A DNA stretch of 64,000 nt from Prunella strophiata (Eukaryota > Chordata > Aves > Passeriformes > Prunellidae): positions 53,693,551-53,757,550 of the forward strand of contig JAZBQD010000030.1 of the NCBI GenBank assembly GCA_036583965.1, in the 5' to 3' direction. Within the stretch, counting starts at the first letter, position 1; each line of letters opens with the position of its first letter. This document shows positions 51,701 to 61,620 of this stretch, one piece after another. The notes below the pieces were generated by a model. It did no database searches. It saw only the letters and a list, made by a program, of their open reading frames with translations, and had not been told where the DNA came from. A program made the translations under genes and the position numbers.

Positions 51701-54700
51701 GAACTAAACAGGAATTTCAGGGCTACATTTGAACTGTGTTGTGACAGCATCTTACTGTTAATTTTACCAAAAATTAGAGTCAGGCATGTGGTAGTTGGGT
51801 TGAATTATTAATTTTTTGTTCCCATCAGATTAAAATTTTGGGAGGTAGAATGAATTTAAATCTAGACTACTTTCAGGGAGGAAAGAAAACAGTAAAGAGA
51901 AAATCCACTTACTAACTTCACCCTTGCAGATATATCGTTGGATGGAGGCAGTAGTAAAAGTCCACTCTGATCTCCTCCAGAAAATATATATTGGATCATC
52001 CTATGAAAAGCGACCGCTTTATGTTCTGAAGGTACACCTGTGACTTACTGCAAAAACTTTCCAAGTGATACTGTAAGCAAATGATGGGGTTTGGCCAGGA
52101 CATTTCCTTAAATCTATACCTACATTCTTATTTTTTGTGATTTTTAGAAATCCTAAGTTGTTCTAGTAAGATGTGTTACTTTTGCAAATGTGTTTGACCA
52201 GATTAGGTTCCTTTCTGGGTCACAAGGACGTTACCACATCTAGGCCATCATGCAAAGGCATGAAACACTGGATACCCTCCTCTGCTGACGACGAAGCCAA
52301 TCTAGTTTGTTGCCCCTGCACAGCTGACGGCAGACTCACCTGACCTCAGCTCTTGCTGTAGTCTTGGTGCCTGTGTTGGGACTTTGCAAGCAGCCTGAAT
52401 GGCTCTGACTGTATGCAAACCTAACCAACAATTAGATTCATTCTGGGCCAGGATCAATCTGAGCTCTCCTTACAAGACAGATGCTTCTTCTTCCATCTTG
52501 GTTACCTTTTCACTTCCACTTTTATGTGGTACCCTTTACAGTGGTGACATTTGAATGCAATCTCTCTTTTGTCAGATTTCTAAAAGCAAGGAAAAATCAA
52601 AAAATGCCATATGGATTGACTGTGGTATCCATGCTAGAGAATGGATTTCTCCTGCTTTTTGCCTGTGGTTCATAGGTCATGTGAGTACATAATCACATCT
52701 GATTACTGTTTTCAAAGCAAAGCAAAAAATCTTGATGCCATTTACCTTTGTCCAATTGCATTCTAGGATCCATAAAGCCTTAATCCATATACTCCCACAA
52801 CACTAACACATGATATTTATGTCTAAGCTGCAAGCATAGCAGTGTGTGTGTGTGTGTCAGTAGATAAGGGTGTGTGTGTGAGGGAAACAGAAAGTCATTA
52901 GGGAGTGAATGCAAAGGAGCTCAAATGTATTATCAAGCATGAAAGAAACCTCAAAGTATGTGCAGCAAATTCAACAGAGACATTTATTGCTATGAATGGT
53001 CAGGGATGGAGAAGGGCTTGCCAGAAAAAGCACGTGTTTGGTAATCTGCTAGGGCCGTGTCTGTACTGCCTGTGTGGATTGCAGGACGGGTCTTGGCTCC
53101 GAGTCATGCAGCACATGGTGACTTGTGTCCCTGTTACTGCAACTGGCACTGCCTGGAGCAGGTCAGAAGACACACAGCATGAGCTCAAGCTGTCCTACAA
53201 CCCCTGGCTCTTCCCTACATGCCTTCCTAGAGCAATAGGTGCCCCACATTTGCCTGCTTCAGACCTGGCACAGCTCCACACCAGCAATTCACCAGCTGTG
53301 ATGCATCACCTACTCCTGTGTCTGCTGCTACTGCTCCTCCTGTCTCCATGTTTTTCATTTGTGCTCCTGCTTTTTTTCTGGATCTGCAGAGAATAAAGCC
53401 ACACAAGCCACTTTCTTCTGAAGGTATTTTCCTTGCTAGTGACACCCTCATGTCAGACCTCCAGAACAAGACCAACAACATCCAGCTGTAGTACCAGTTC
53501 ATGGAAACTAGAAAATCACTGATGGGTTGGGCCTGTAGATTAATCACTGATGGGACAGGCTTAGATCAACCAGCCTTGATGTGTGGCCACAGACAAATAG
53601 GCACATCTATGTATCTTTATTATCTACACTGCTCAGGAGAGGGAACAAAGGTGCACCAAAAGAAACAACATCCACAGTTTACAACTGGATTTTAACATAC
53701 ATTGCCTTGGTATTTTTGTACTTTAAGCATCCCTACTCAACTCCTTATGCTGACCCAGTCCCTGGTATGGGCCAGGAAAAGGCTTCTGAGGCCTTTCTGA
53801 CCCTGACAAAGTTGCCCATTTTGCTCAGTTAATGTTCTGAGATATTATTTATTATTACCTTTTTACAAAAGCAAAGTTCACAGTAAAAACAAACTAGATG
53901 ACACTGAGACTTCACAGTCACCAGTACTGTAGTTAGAGGAACAGCACAGACGAGTCCTTGAAATGTGAATTATGATTTGGCCATGATGGAACTAAATAAT
54001 TTGGAGGATGATAACAACAATAATAACAATTTTTAAAAAGTATTTATTTTTCTTATCAGTCACAACTGTAAAATCTCAATGCCTAAAATATTTGAAAGGA
54101 TATTGCAGGAGTTAGGGACAGACACAGCTGAATGTACCTTGTGATCCACTGATAATCCCAGCTTGCAAGGTTCCTACTGGACAGAAATGCATTTGCCCTT
54201 TTCATGCTGCTCCAAATAATTACCAGCTGTGCTGTCATTTTGCCAGTGACATGTCCCTGCAGCATTTTTCAGAGGTAACAAGCTGAACATTTAGGTTCTC
54301 CATTCCTTTGATCTAATTTACATGGTTTAAATTCAAATTTTGTTTCTGTAGCTCTTCATGAAGCAATGTTTTAAAATCTGACATTAATACACATCTACAC
54401 ACAAGCACTAAAATCATCAGCTCTCCCTAGCAAATCCTAGGCATTCTTTATAATGGCTCCACTTTTTATAATTTAATTTTGTCATTAAGATTGTAGAAAG
54501 ATTGACATTTCTCATTTAGTCAAAGAAAGCCCATTGCCTGAGGATAACTAGGAAGGATTTAAAATGAAAAAAGGTGATCTAAGTAAGGCATAAAGAAAAA
54601 ACAGGGATGATGAAGGACTTAGTCTATTCTAATAGTAACAAACCCACTCATCTAGATTAAAATTTATTTCTTTGTCATGGACCAACAACCAGGTTCAGTA

Positions 54701-57700
54701 TCACTAAAGCCTGCAAAATAAGCTGTGAGGCAAAATTAGCAATGTAGATCATACTGACTCTTGTCACATAGTTGCATTAAACTCACAATGCAACCAGAAT
54801 AAATAATGTTATGTACGGCAGCCATTTGAAATAGTACTTGTTATTTTGGAGCTTGCTGTATTTTGGGCAGGACAGGAAGGTTTCTATTACTTACACAGGC
54901 AGCAAAAGCTCAAACCTTCCTATTAATAGGCTTCATTTCTGTCTCATGACCACCCACTAACACTAAAGAACAGCAGTGTCTCTGACTGACTGTATCAATT
55001 TTTCCCCATGGCACTTCTGAGCAGAGATTTACTTTGCTATTTAACCATTTCCATTACATGATGAGCCTTACCAGACTCAGGTAGACTGCTCTGATAATTG
55101 CACAATTATTTTACACATGCCACCAGGTACCTTTTTAGGAAGGTAAGAAAAATAATAATTACAAACACTTTAAAAATGTTTCTCCTGTGCTTTATAGGCA
55201 ATCCATGTGCGTGAAAGAGATCAGACCATGACAACACTTCTGGAAGCACTTTGATTTCTACGTCATGCCTGTGATAAACGTGGATGGCTATGAGTACACG
55301 TGGAGCCACCCCTCTGTATGTAAACCTTTTTTGAAAGGTTGTTCAAGGTACTGATTTGCTATTTATGGGAATTATCATTGTGCATGGTTAGGGCATAGTT
55401 ATCATCCTGGAACTGCACGCCCCAAACTCTTTTTTCTGTGCTTGGAATTTCTGCATCTTTCCCCACAGAAAGTTGGATTTGTGCTCCTACACTCACATAC
55501 CCAGCCAAACTGTATGTTATCTGCCCTACTTCCACAGTTCAAATTCCATTGAAATCAGAATGTGATCACTTCTGATCCTACCCAACATTTCCTTTTATCA
55601 CCCAGCCTTACTGGCCAGCAGGCTGTGGTTTTAGCATCTACTTGTGGTTTTAGCATCTTCACTAGCACAGGACTCTAGAGGCACAGGTGGGAAGTCACAT
55701 TTAACTAATCAGTGAGGTGGTGCATTGACTTTTCTGGCATTTTCCCCTGAACATGGCTTGTGTGTCTCTTTCCATAGAATCGGCTGTGGAGAAAAAGCCG
55801 CTCCTCACATGGTAACAGCAAATGCATTGGTACTGACATGAACAGGAATTTTGATGCACACTGGTGTGGTAGGACATAATTTTCTTCCTATTGTACCCCT
55901 GCCTCACTTTTGGCCTTTAAATTTTTTTATTTTGAAAACATTTTCATCTACTGTTCCACAAAGTTAATACAAATAAAAATGCAGCTGAATATCTATTATG
56001 AGCTGGTGAAAACTTTCCCAGTTTTAGATAATTCTTTCTGGGACTCAGGATTTTTCATCCCCAGATGACACACCATGGAATAACCTCTTCCCAGCACAAC
56101 AGAGCCCTTTGCATCACATCATGACACACCTGGGGGAGGCTGTTGGTGGGAAGAAAGAGGGAAGAGGCCCTTACCATGTCACCCAAGGCCTGTTGCACTA
56201 TCCAGCTACTCCACTGTGGTGTACAAACTGATCAGCTCAGTCACCCTTCCATAATGCCTAGATGACCAAGAGTTTTTGGCCCTTAGTGATTCTTATGAAG
56301 GCTATATAATATTTAATTATTGCAGGCACTTTAGTACTTGACAATTTTTTTTTTTTGTCTGCCGAATAGTTACCTTAAAATGTTACCCTGCAGATCAGAC
56401 CTGACTTCACTCAGTGCTGATACTTAAGTCCTATAATGGATTTCAGTCATTCTAGCTCATTGCTAAACCATCCATGGTTGTTGTATCAAGAAAAACATGC
56501 ATTTTCCCCCCTAAAGATCCTGAGTGCTTCCAGAAAGTTATTTGGTCTTATTCTGAAGACAGAAGTGGTGAATCCTATTTGTCTTCTTGATAATTTGTTC
56601 CAGCAGTCAATTTTTCTTAAAAATTTTCATTTTGGTTTGTTTCCTCAACTTCCCATTGGGAGTTTGCTTTCCTACAAGATAAATAATCATGTAGAATTGT
56701 CATTTTTCCTGTAGTATTTCTAGATTTTAAGATGTGATCTCACAATCATGTGATGATTTTAAATGAAGTATATTCATCCTCTCCTCTAAGACTTTTTATC
56801 CAGTCTTTGAACACTTTTTTTCTACATCTTCTCCTTGGTTGTTTGTAAGAGCACAATAGATAAGAAATATTGGTAGGCTTGCAGAGATTTATACAAGCAT
56901 GCAAGTTCTTTCCATAGCATGGTGGAATCCATGATTTCTTGTGTATTAGCATCATACTCTGCTTTCTCATTCCAGACTCTTGCATTTTTCATGAACAGAA
57001 ATGCAGCAAGGAAGAAGTAAAGGAGTAAAACTCTGCACTTTTTTTTTTTTTTTTCTGGTTACAGGTCCAGGTGCATCTCACTCTGAATGCCAGGAGATAT
57101 ACTGTGGACCCTACCCAGAGTCTGAGCCTGAAGTGAAAGCAGTGGCTCGCTTTGTCAGAGACCACAAAGACATCATTAAAGCCTACATAACCATGCACTC
57201 CTACTCCCAGATGGTGTTGTTTCCATATTCTTACACTATGAACAAAAGCAAGGACCATGAGGAGCTGGTAAGTCTTCCCACCTCCTGAAGTTTCACACTT
57301 ATTCCAGAACTATTCACCCAGCTTGGTCACTCTTGTAATGAGGGAGTCACGGTGCTGTGAGGATCAAGAATTAGGAAACGACATTTTTCTTGATGTTCTT
57401 AACAACTTTAGAAGTCTGGGCTGGTCTAATAGTGTGCAAGTCAGCAAGCTGCTTCTGAAGGCTACAGAAAAATGAAAATATTTATTCCAGATTGATTACA
57501 CATCAACAACACCTAACATGTTGAAGCTGCTGCTAGAAGAGCAGAGTCCTGTTTTGAACATCTTGAAAACATATATATGTGCAAATTCTTCATTGTGTTT
57601 TATGGTTTATATAAACTCTGGAATTAATTTGGTGTGTGACTGTTGAAAACACCCTTTACATACCTAAGCAATGAGGTATTCTGGTGGACACATGCTACTT

Positions 57701-58689
57701 TTATTAAGGCTTTTGCTAGGGACACTTATTTAAAATTGTCTTAGTGTTAGGATGGAAAATATATCTTGCATATGTAGAATTTTACTTTCTTGAGCCACCA
57801 AATGACACAGCACAAACTCTCACTGAAAACAGTGGAGTTCAAAACAGAGCAGTTACTCTTTCCCTGTAAAGCAGAGGGAGGTGCACTGACTCTGGGCATT
57901 TCAGTCTTCTCCATGGCTTAAGAGTAGGGCTCTCGCAATTAAAATATTTTCCTGCCATATTTGTCAATATTACTTAAATAAAGAGTGACTTAAGTACTGT
58001 GGCAGGAAAAGGAAAAATATGAGATGAATGAGAACAAATGGTTTAACAACAGTTTACTGCCACAAGTGGGGATAAGGTCCCATCTATACTTTTTATCAGT
58101 CTACAGCAGAAATGCAATCTGTAGCATGGGCATATGCTGAAAACTTTTACCACATTCAGTGGGTTTTATAGAACCTTTTATATGATTATTTAACTAATGT
58201 GAAATCCTGAGCATACTGTAAGTAAATTCTAACTGTGTACCTATTATCTATTGTCACAAGGCCTTAAAGGTAATAATGTTTTGTTTAATTTCAGGCAAGT
58301 CTGGCACAGAAAGCAGCTAAAGCTATAAAGAGGACAACTTGGAAAACTTACAGACCTGGTGCTGGTGCACAAACAATCTGTAAGTATGACTTTACTGCAA
58401 TGAAAGGCACTGACAGTATATCCTTGCTAGCATCAGAAGACAGCTTTTGAACAGAAAAAGTTCTGGTTTCAGGCAATTTTTCTATTTTCCCTTCCTCACA
58501 CAGATTTAGCTCCTGGAGGGTCTGATGACTGGGCTTATGATCTTGGCATTAAATATTCTTTTACCGTTTGAGCTTCGTGACACAGGAACTTACGGATTTT
58601 TGCTTCCTCCTCGAGAAATCAAGCCAACTTGCTTAGAAGCACTTTCTGCTGTCAAAGAGATAGCTCAACATGTTCTACAAAATTTGTGA
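45639..58689 (+). CDS. CPB2: CPB2, carboxypeptidase B2 (TAFI) precursor; 11 coding exons
   Basis: CPB2 is a secreted M14 zinc carboxypeptidase zymogen. Once activated it removes C-terminal Lys/Arg from fibrin and so slows fibrinolysis. Exons: 45639-45715, 48992-49067, 51081-51206, 51298-51406, 51930-52031, 52576-52680, 55198-55315, 55778-55868, 57065-57267, 58295-58379, 58504-58689. Discounting three one-base insertions (exons 3, 7 and 11) the product is 424 aa against 423 in human, also from 11 exons. It has a signal peptide, an activation peptide with NTT and NDT glycosylation sequons, a cleavage site after about Arg115 (NVR-GSSSYY), zinc ligands in HARE (about 182-185) and MHSYS (about 312), the substrate-binding NR pair, Asp in GGSDDW that gives basic specificity, and the catalytic Glu in ELRDTG. 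Location beside LCP1 supports CPB2 over CPB1. As printed, the frame is broken three times. Confidence 0.95.
48992..49067 (+). CDS. CPB2: CPB2 exon 2: start of activation peptide
   Basis: A poly-T tract and tttcag precede the exon; the donor is gtaaac. It codes [20 protein letters not shown] and LNTTE, matching the propeptide of the family, with an NTT glycosylation sequon where human has NLT. Confidence 0.92.
49465..49494 (+). repeat. Two adjacent copies of a 15-bp direct repeat
   Basis: AGCATAAAAATATCT occurs twice in a row (49465-49479 and 49480-49494) in CPB2 intron 2. No function is apparent. Confidence 0.9.
50139..50255 (+). repeat. GGAAAA hexanucleotide microsatellite, about 19 copies
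   Basis: A near-perfect GGAAAA run in CPB2 intron 2, purine-only on the plus strand. It makes spurious minus-strand frames of alternating FP, FL or FS residues. Confidence 0.97.
51081..51206 (+). CDS. CPB2: CPB2 exon 3: activation peptide, probable one-base insertion
   Basis: Acceptor cttcgtag, donor gtatgt. It codes [20 protein letters not shown], then [17 protein letters not shown]. The exon is 126 bp and ends in phase 0, but exon 4 needs a phase-2 exit. One extra A in the acacaa run at 51201-51206 explains this. Confidence 0.88.
51298..51406 (+). CDS. CPB2: CPB2 exon 4: end of activation peptide and cleavage site
   Basis: Acceptor ttattcag, donor gtaagc. It codes [20 protein letters not shown], then [16 protein letters not shown]. 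The Arg corresponds to human Arg92 of the mature numbering, where thrombin-thrombomodulin cuts. NDT is a conserved sequon. Confidence 0.93.
51930..52031 (+). CDS. CPB2: CPB2 exon 5: catalytic domain
   Basis: Acceptor cccttgcag, donor gtacac, 34 codons in phase 0. It codes [20 protein letters not shown] and [13 protein letters not shown], the first strands of the peptidase domain. Confidence 0.94.
52576..52680 (+). CDS. CPB2: CPB2 exon 6: zinc-binding HxxE
   Basis: Acceptor ttttgtcag, donor gtgagt, 35 codons in phase 0. It codes [20 protein letters not shown] and LWFIGH. HARE at 52630-52641 supplies two zinc ligands. The exon is fully conserved. Confidence 0.96.
55198..55315 (+). CDS. CPB2: CPB2 exon 7, carries a one-base insertion
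   Basis: Acceptor ctttatag, donor gtatgt. It codes [16 protein letters not shown], then an extra G at about 55246 puts TGA in frame; without it the sequence reads [19 protein letters not shown]. The exon ends SHPS where human has KK, two residues longer. Confidence 0.9.
55624..55658 (+). repeat. 16-bp direct repeat, period 19
   Basis: TGTGGTTTTAGCATCT occurs at 55624-55639 and again at 55643-55658 in CPB2 intron 7. It looks like a small local duplication. Confidence 0.85.
55778..55868 (+). CDS. CPB2: CPB2 exon 8: substrate-binding residues
   Basis: Acceptor tccatag, donor gtagga. It codes [20 protein letters not shown], then [10 protein letters not shown]. The NR pair binds the substrate C-terminal carboxylate. 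It ends in phase 1. Confidence 0.95.
57065..57267 (+). CDS. CPB2: CPB2 exon 9: third zinc ligand
   Basis: It follows an 18-bp T run and ggttacag; the donor is gtaagt. It codes [20 protein letters not shown], the [19 protein letters not shown] block with the zinc-binding His, and NKSKDHEEL. It ends in phase 0. Confidence 0.96.
58295..58379 (+). CDS. CPB2: CPB2 exon 10
   Basis: Acceptor atttcag, donor gtaagt. It codes [20 protein letters not shown], then PGAGAQTI. It is less conserved than its neighbours, as in the family. It ends in phase 1. Confidence 0.93.
58504..58689 (+). CDS. CPB2: CPB2 exon 11: catalytic Glu, stop; carries a one-base insertion
   Basis: Acceptor tcacacag. It codes [20 protein letters not shown] with the Asp that selects basic C-termini. 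One extra base in accgtttgag (58564-58571) then creates TGA. Beyond it the family frame resumes as [20 protein letters not shown] and ends with TGA at 58687-58689. Confidence 0.93.
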
Positions 58690-58795
58690 TGTTGAATATA
58701 ATTTATTCCAGCATAACTGCACTTAGTTACTTACAAAAATGTAATTAAAAAAAAAAATCTTGCTTCTTTATTAAAATTTTTTCTATACAGGCAAA
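58690..58795 (+). terminator. CPB2: CPB2 3'UTR with ATTAAA poly(A) signals
   Basis: ATTAAA occurs at 58744-58749 and 58770-58775, about 60-85 nt after the stop. No AATAAA is present before the LTR at 58870. A short 3'UTR of roughly 100 nt is implied. Confidence 0.5.
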
Positions 58796-58869
58796 ACCCC
58801 AGAATGACTGCAGCCCCTGTATTTTAGACTACATCAGGTTTTTTTCAGCCATACTTATGTACCTATATC

Positions 58870-59495
58870 TGTCAGAACCCAGGACGTCCCTCTGGCTGCC
58901 CTGGATGGCTCGAGCCCCTGGCAGGGGGCTCAAAGGCCTTGGCACAGAACCCAAGACCCCTGTGCCTTTGATTTTGAGCCATGGAAAAAATTACCAACCT
59001 TATATGAGGAATTGCAAGCCACAAAAATTAAACAGAGTAAGAGTCAGTTTATCACAGGGTGAAAATGTAGAATTTTGGGATTTTTTAGAATGAAGGTTCA
59101 GGGGATCAAGATGGAGGAATTTGGGCGTGTTCTATCCTTCTTTCTCCTTCTTCATAGCCTCCATCTTCTGGGTGATGGTGGCACTTTTGGATTGGTTTAG
59201 AGATGGACTGTGTAACACAGGTGATAGGTATTGGAAAATAACTGTAAATAATGTACATGTAGTTTTTAGTATAAAAAGACAACACCACCCTGAGGATGGG
59301 CAGTGTGCCTCAGACTGACCTGCTGAACAGATCTCAGTGGGTCAGGGAAAGAAGTGCAATAGATAAGAGAATATAAACAACCTTGAAGACTGCAAATGAA
59401 GAGTCCTGACTCCTTCTTTGGTGCTTCAGGGCTGGGAAACAGAGACTTTCCAACACATATCTGGGTCATCTCGAGCTCCTGAGAGACCCACGACA
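58870..59495 (+). mobile_element. Solo LTR of an endogenous retrovirus (ERVK-like), 626 bp
   Basis: It begins TGTCAGAACC and ends CCACGACA, flanked by TATATC (58864-58869) and TACATC (59496-59501), a 6-bp target-site duplication with one mismatch. It has a TATA box TATAAAAAG at 59270-59278. There are no internal gag, pol or env sequences next to it, so it is a recombined solo LTR. The 6-bp duplication fits class II (ERVK-type) elements. It lies about 180 bp after the CPB2 stop, in the same orientation judged by its TATA box. Confidence 0.8.
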
Positions 59496-59884
59496 TACAT
59501 CCACAATGGAAGCTCACTGCACTACAAGTATAAGAGAGCACAGTGCAGGGGGAAAAAAGCACACATGTCCCACTGGATGGTGGGAACTCCAGGTGAAAGG
59601 GTCTCTGACTGACACAGGGCACACTGGGAAGACTCTATCCATAAAAGAGATTCCTCCTTTTAGGTAATTTGTGTTATTATAGGATTTTATTACAAAATAA
59701 CAACCCTACCTATCATGTCCCCTGTGAAACAGGAAGGGTGGTCACAGCAAGGCGAGGACACACAAGTGGCCAAAGCACCAAGGGGCAGTGCCCAGAGGCT
59801 GCTCCCACAACTAGCCAAGTCCATCCACCCTGCAGCCAAGGGCTCTGCAGCACAGCACCGGCCTGAAGACTCTGTGAGACCTTT

Positions 59885-60080
59885 GTAAGGTGACAGGGCA
59901 AGGGGCAATGGTTTTAAACCAAAATTGGGCAGGTTTAAATTAAGAAAGTTTTTTTTTTTTTTTTACAATAAGGGTGGTGTGGCACTGGCAGAGGTTGCCA
60001 GGAGAGGTGGTGGATGCCCCATCCCTGGAAACATTTATGGACAGGTTGGATGAGGCTCTGAGTAATCTGTTCTAGTTGAA
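59885..60080 (+). mobile_element. CR1 LINE 3' fragment, plus orientation
   Basis: 'ggtgacagggcaaggggcaa', then 'cagaggttgccaggagaggt' and 'gatgccccatccctggaaac' follow the CR1 3' region. A T-run at 59948-59964 interrupts it. It ends at 'gttgaagatc', short of the usual 3' tail, and meets an opposite CR1. Confidence 0.85.
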
Positions 60081-60955
60081 GATCACGGAAACACAGATTC
60101 ACTGAGGTTGGAAATGAGAGGAATAGTGGAGTTGCCTCTACAAACAAGCTATGGGTCTGCTGGTAGATAAAGTTAGCACTGGGAGATAAACGAAACAATG
60201 GGGAGGATTCCACTGATTGATGAATGGGAAGAGATACTTGCTTTTACAAATAAACTCTAGGTTTGCTGGTAAATGAAATTAGACATTGTAAGAGAAAAGA
60301 AACAATAGGAAAGAGAATCCCTAAATTCTGTAAGAATTGAAAATTAAAAGAGAGCGTTATACATTAGAGGGACATCTTTGGTAGCAGGCGTATCGGGAAG
60401 TCTGTGACCTCTCAAGTACCTCAGCCAGTGGGGAAAGAGAGAGGGAAATGCAGGCTGGGAAATTGGGATAAAAAGGGAGGCTGTGTCCTCCAAAAATTTG
60501 AGAGATCCCAGGGGAATGCCCCATGGACTCTCCCTTTACTGGAATAAAGTAAAAGGACTCCTCTGTCTCCTTTTTGGGCATAAACCTCTGATGTTTGTGG
60601 ATTAATTTTCCTAACAGAAAGTACCTGTGAGATCACTGAGTCCAAGCTACAATCCAACACCACCCTGTCAATTAGAACAGGGCCCTGAGTGTCATGTACC
60701 CTATTTCCTTAAACACCTCCTGCTACAGCGATTCCACACCTCCCTAGGCATCCAATCCAATGTTTGAAGAATTTTATTCCTCATATACAACTTGAACCTC
60801 CATTGGCGCAGCTTAATACCAGGTCTTCTCGTGCTGTTACTTGTTGCCAGGGACAACACCTGGCTAAATCTCCTCTCAGGTGGTCATCGGGAGCAATGAG
60901 GTCACTCCCGAGCCTCCCCCAGGCCAAACACCCCATCTCCCTCAGCCGCTCCCTC
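60081..60955 (-). mobile_element. CR1 LINE copy, minus orientation, split by a solo LTR
   Basis: The left part (60081-60114, 'cagattcactgaggttggaa') and right part (60617-60955, 'tgagatcactgagtccaagc' through 'ccatctccctcagccgctcc') join into one minus-strand CR1 3' region when the LTR between them is left out. Its right end runs directly into the CpG island. Confidence 0.82.
60115..60616 (+). mobile_element. Solo LTR nested in CR1, 502 bp
   Basis: It begins TGAGAGGAATA and ends TTTTCCTAACA; these termini are inverted repeats matching at 8 of 11 positions. It is flanked by GAAA at 60111-60114 and 60617-60620, a 4-bp target-site duplication. Inside are a TATA-like GATAAAAAGG near 60467, AATAAA at 60543-60548 and an imperfect tandem duplication of about 105 bp (60137-60211 against 60242-60320). 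No retroviral coding sequence is present. The 4-bp duplication suggests a gammaretrovirus-like (class I) source, but this is tentative. Confidence 0.78.
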
Positions 60956-61620
60956 CCCGAGGCGGAGCCGGGCGCCCGCCCCGCCCTGCCCAAGATGGCG
61001 GCGCCGCCGCTCCCGCCCTCCGCGCCGCGACGTCACCGCCGCCGTCATCGTCGTCATCATCGGCGGCGGCGCGGGCGGCGCGAGGGCCGCCGGGAAGGGC
61101 GCGCGGAGGCGGTGGCGGCGGCGGCGCTCCCCCGACGGCTGTCCCGGCGCGCGGGGCGGGAGCGGCGGGTCCGCGGGGGCGCGCGCCGCTCCGCGCGCTC
61201 CTCCCCCTCCTGCCCGCGCCGCTCCGCGCTCAGGCCCGGGAGGACGGACCCCCCCCTCGCCCCCTCCCACCCTCTCCGCCCCGGGCGGCGGCGGAGGAGG
61301 CGGCGGGGAGCGGCGCGGCAGCGCAAGGAGCAGGTGAGTGCGGCGGGGCGGCCGCGGGCGCGGAGGGTGGGCTGGAGAGGCGGGGCGGGCCCCGCGTTCC
61401 CTTCCCCCCGCCCGGCCCCGGCCCTGGCTCTGCGCCGTGGCCGCCGGGCCTCGGGCGCGCTGGGCCTGCGGAGCGCCGCGGCGGGGAAGGGCCGCGCTCC
61501 CGCCCAGCTTGGTGCGCGGCCGGGGGCTCCCCGAGGAGGGGCGGGGGGGTGAGCGGCCGGAGGCGCCATCCCGCCGTGTGCCCGCGGCGCCGTCCCGTCA
61601 GTCGGTGGTCGTGCTGGAGT
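60930..61620. promoter_or_regulatory. ZC3H13: CpG island promoter, probably of ZC3H13
   Basis: A dense CpG, very GC-rich block of about 700 bp. It holds AAGATGGCGGC, a YY1 site typical of housekeeping start regions (60992-61002), a CRE-like GACGTCAC (61029-61036) and several GC boxes. It lies next to CPB2 in the position ZC3H13 holds in human, with the same orientation as CPB2. No coding exon of ZC3H13 is in the window, so the gene name rests on synteny. Confidence 0.75.
60985..61333 (+). other. ZC3H13: Putative non-coding first exon of ZC3H13
   Basis: The sequence 'cgcaaggagcag' followed by gtgagtgcgg gives a consensus donor at 61334, and the downstream sequence turns G-rich, as is usual after a CpG-island first exon. 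The start is a guess near the YY1 site. In human ZC3H13 the first exon is non-coding and translation starts in a later exon; that exon is not visible here. Confidence 0.4.

Noticed and set aside
45639..58689. CPB1 (pancreatic carboxypeptidase B)
   Set aside because: The signal exon, propeptide glycosylation sequons and location next to LCP1 fit CPB2.
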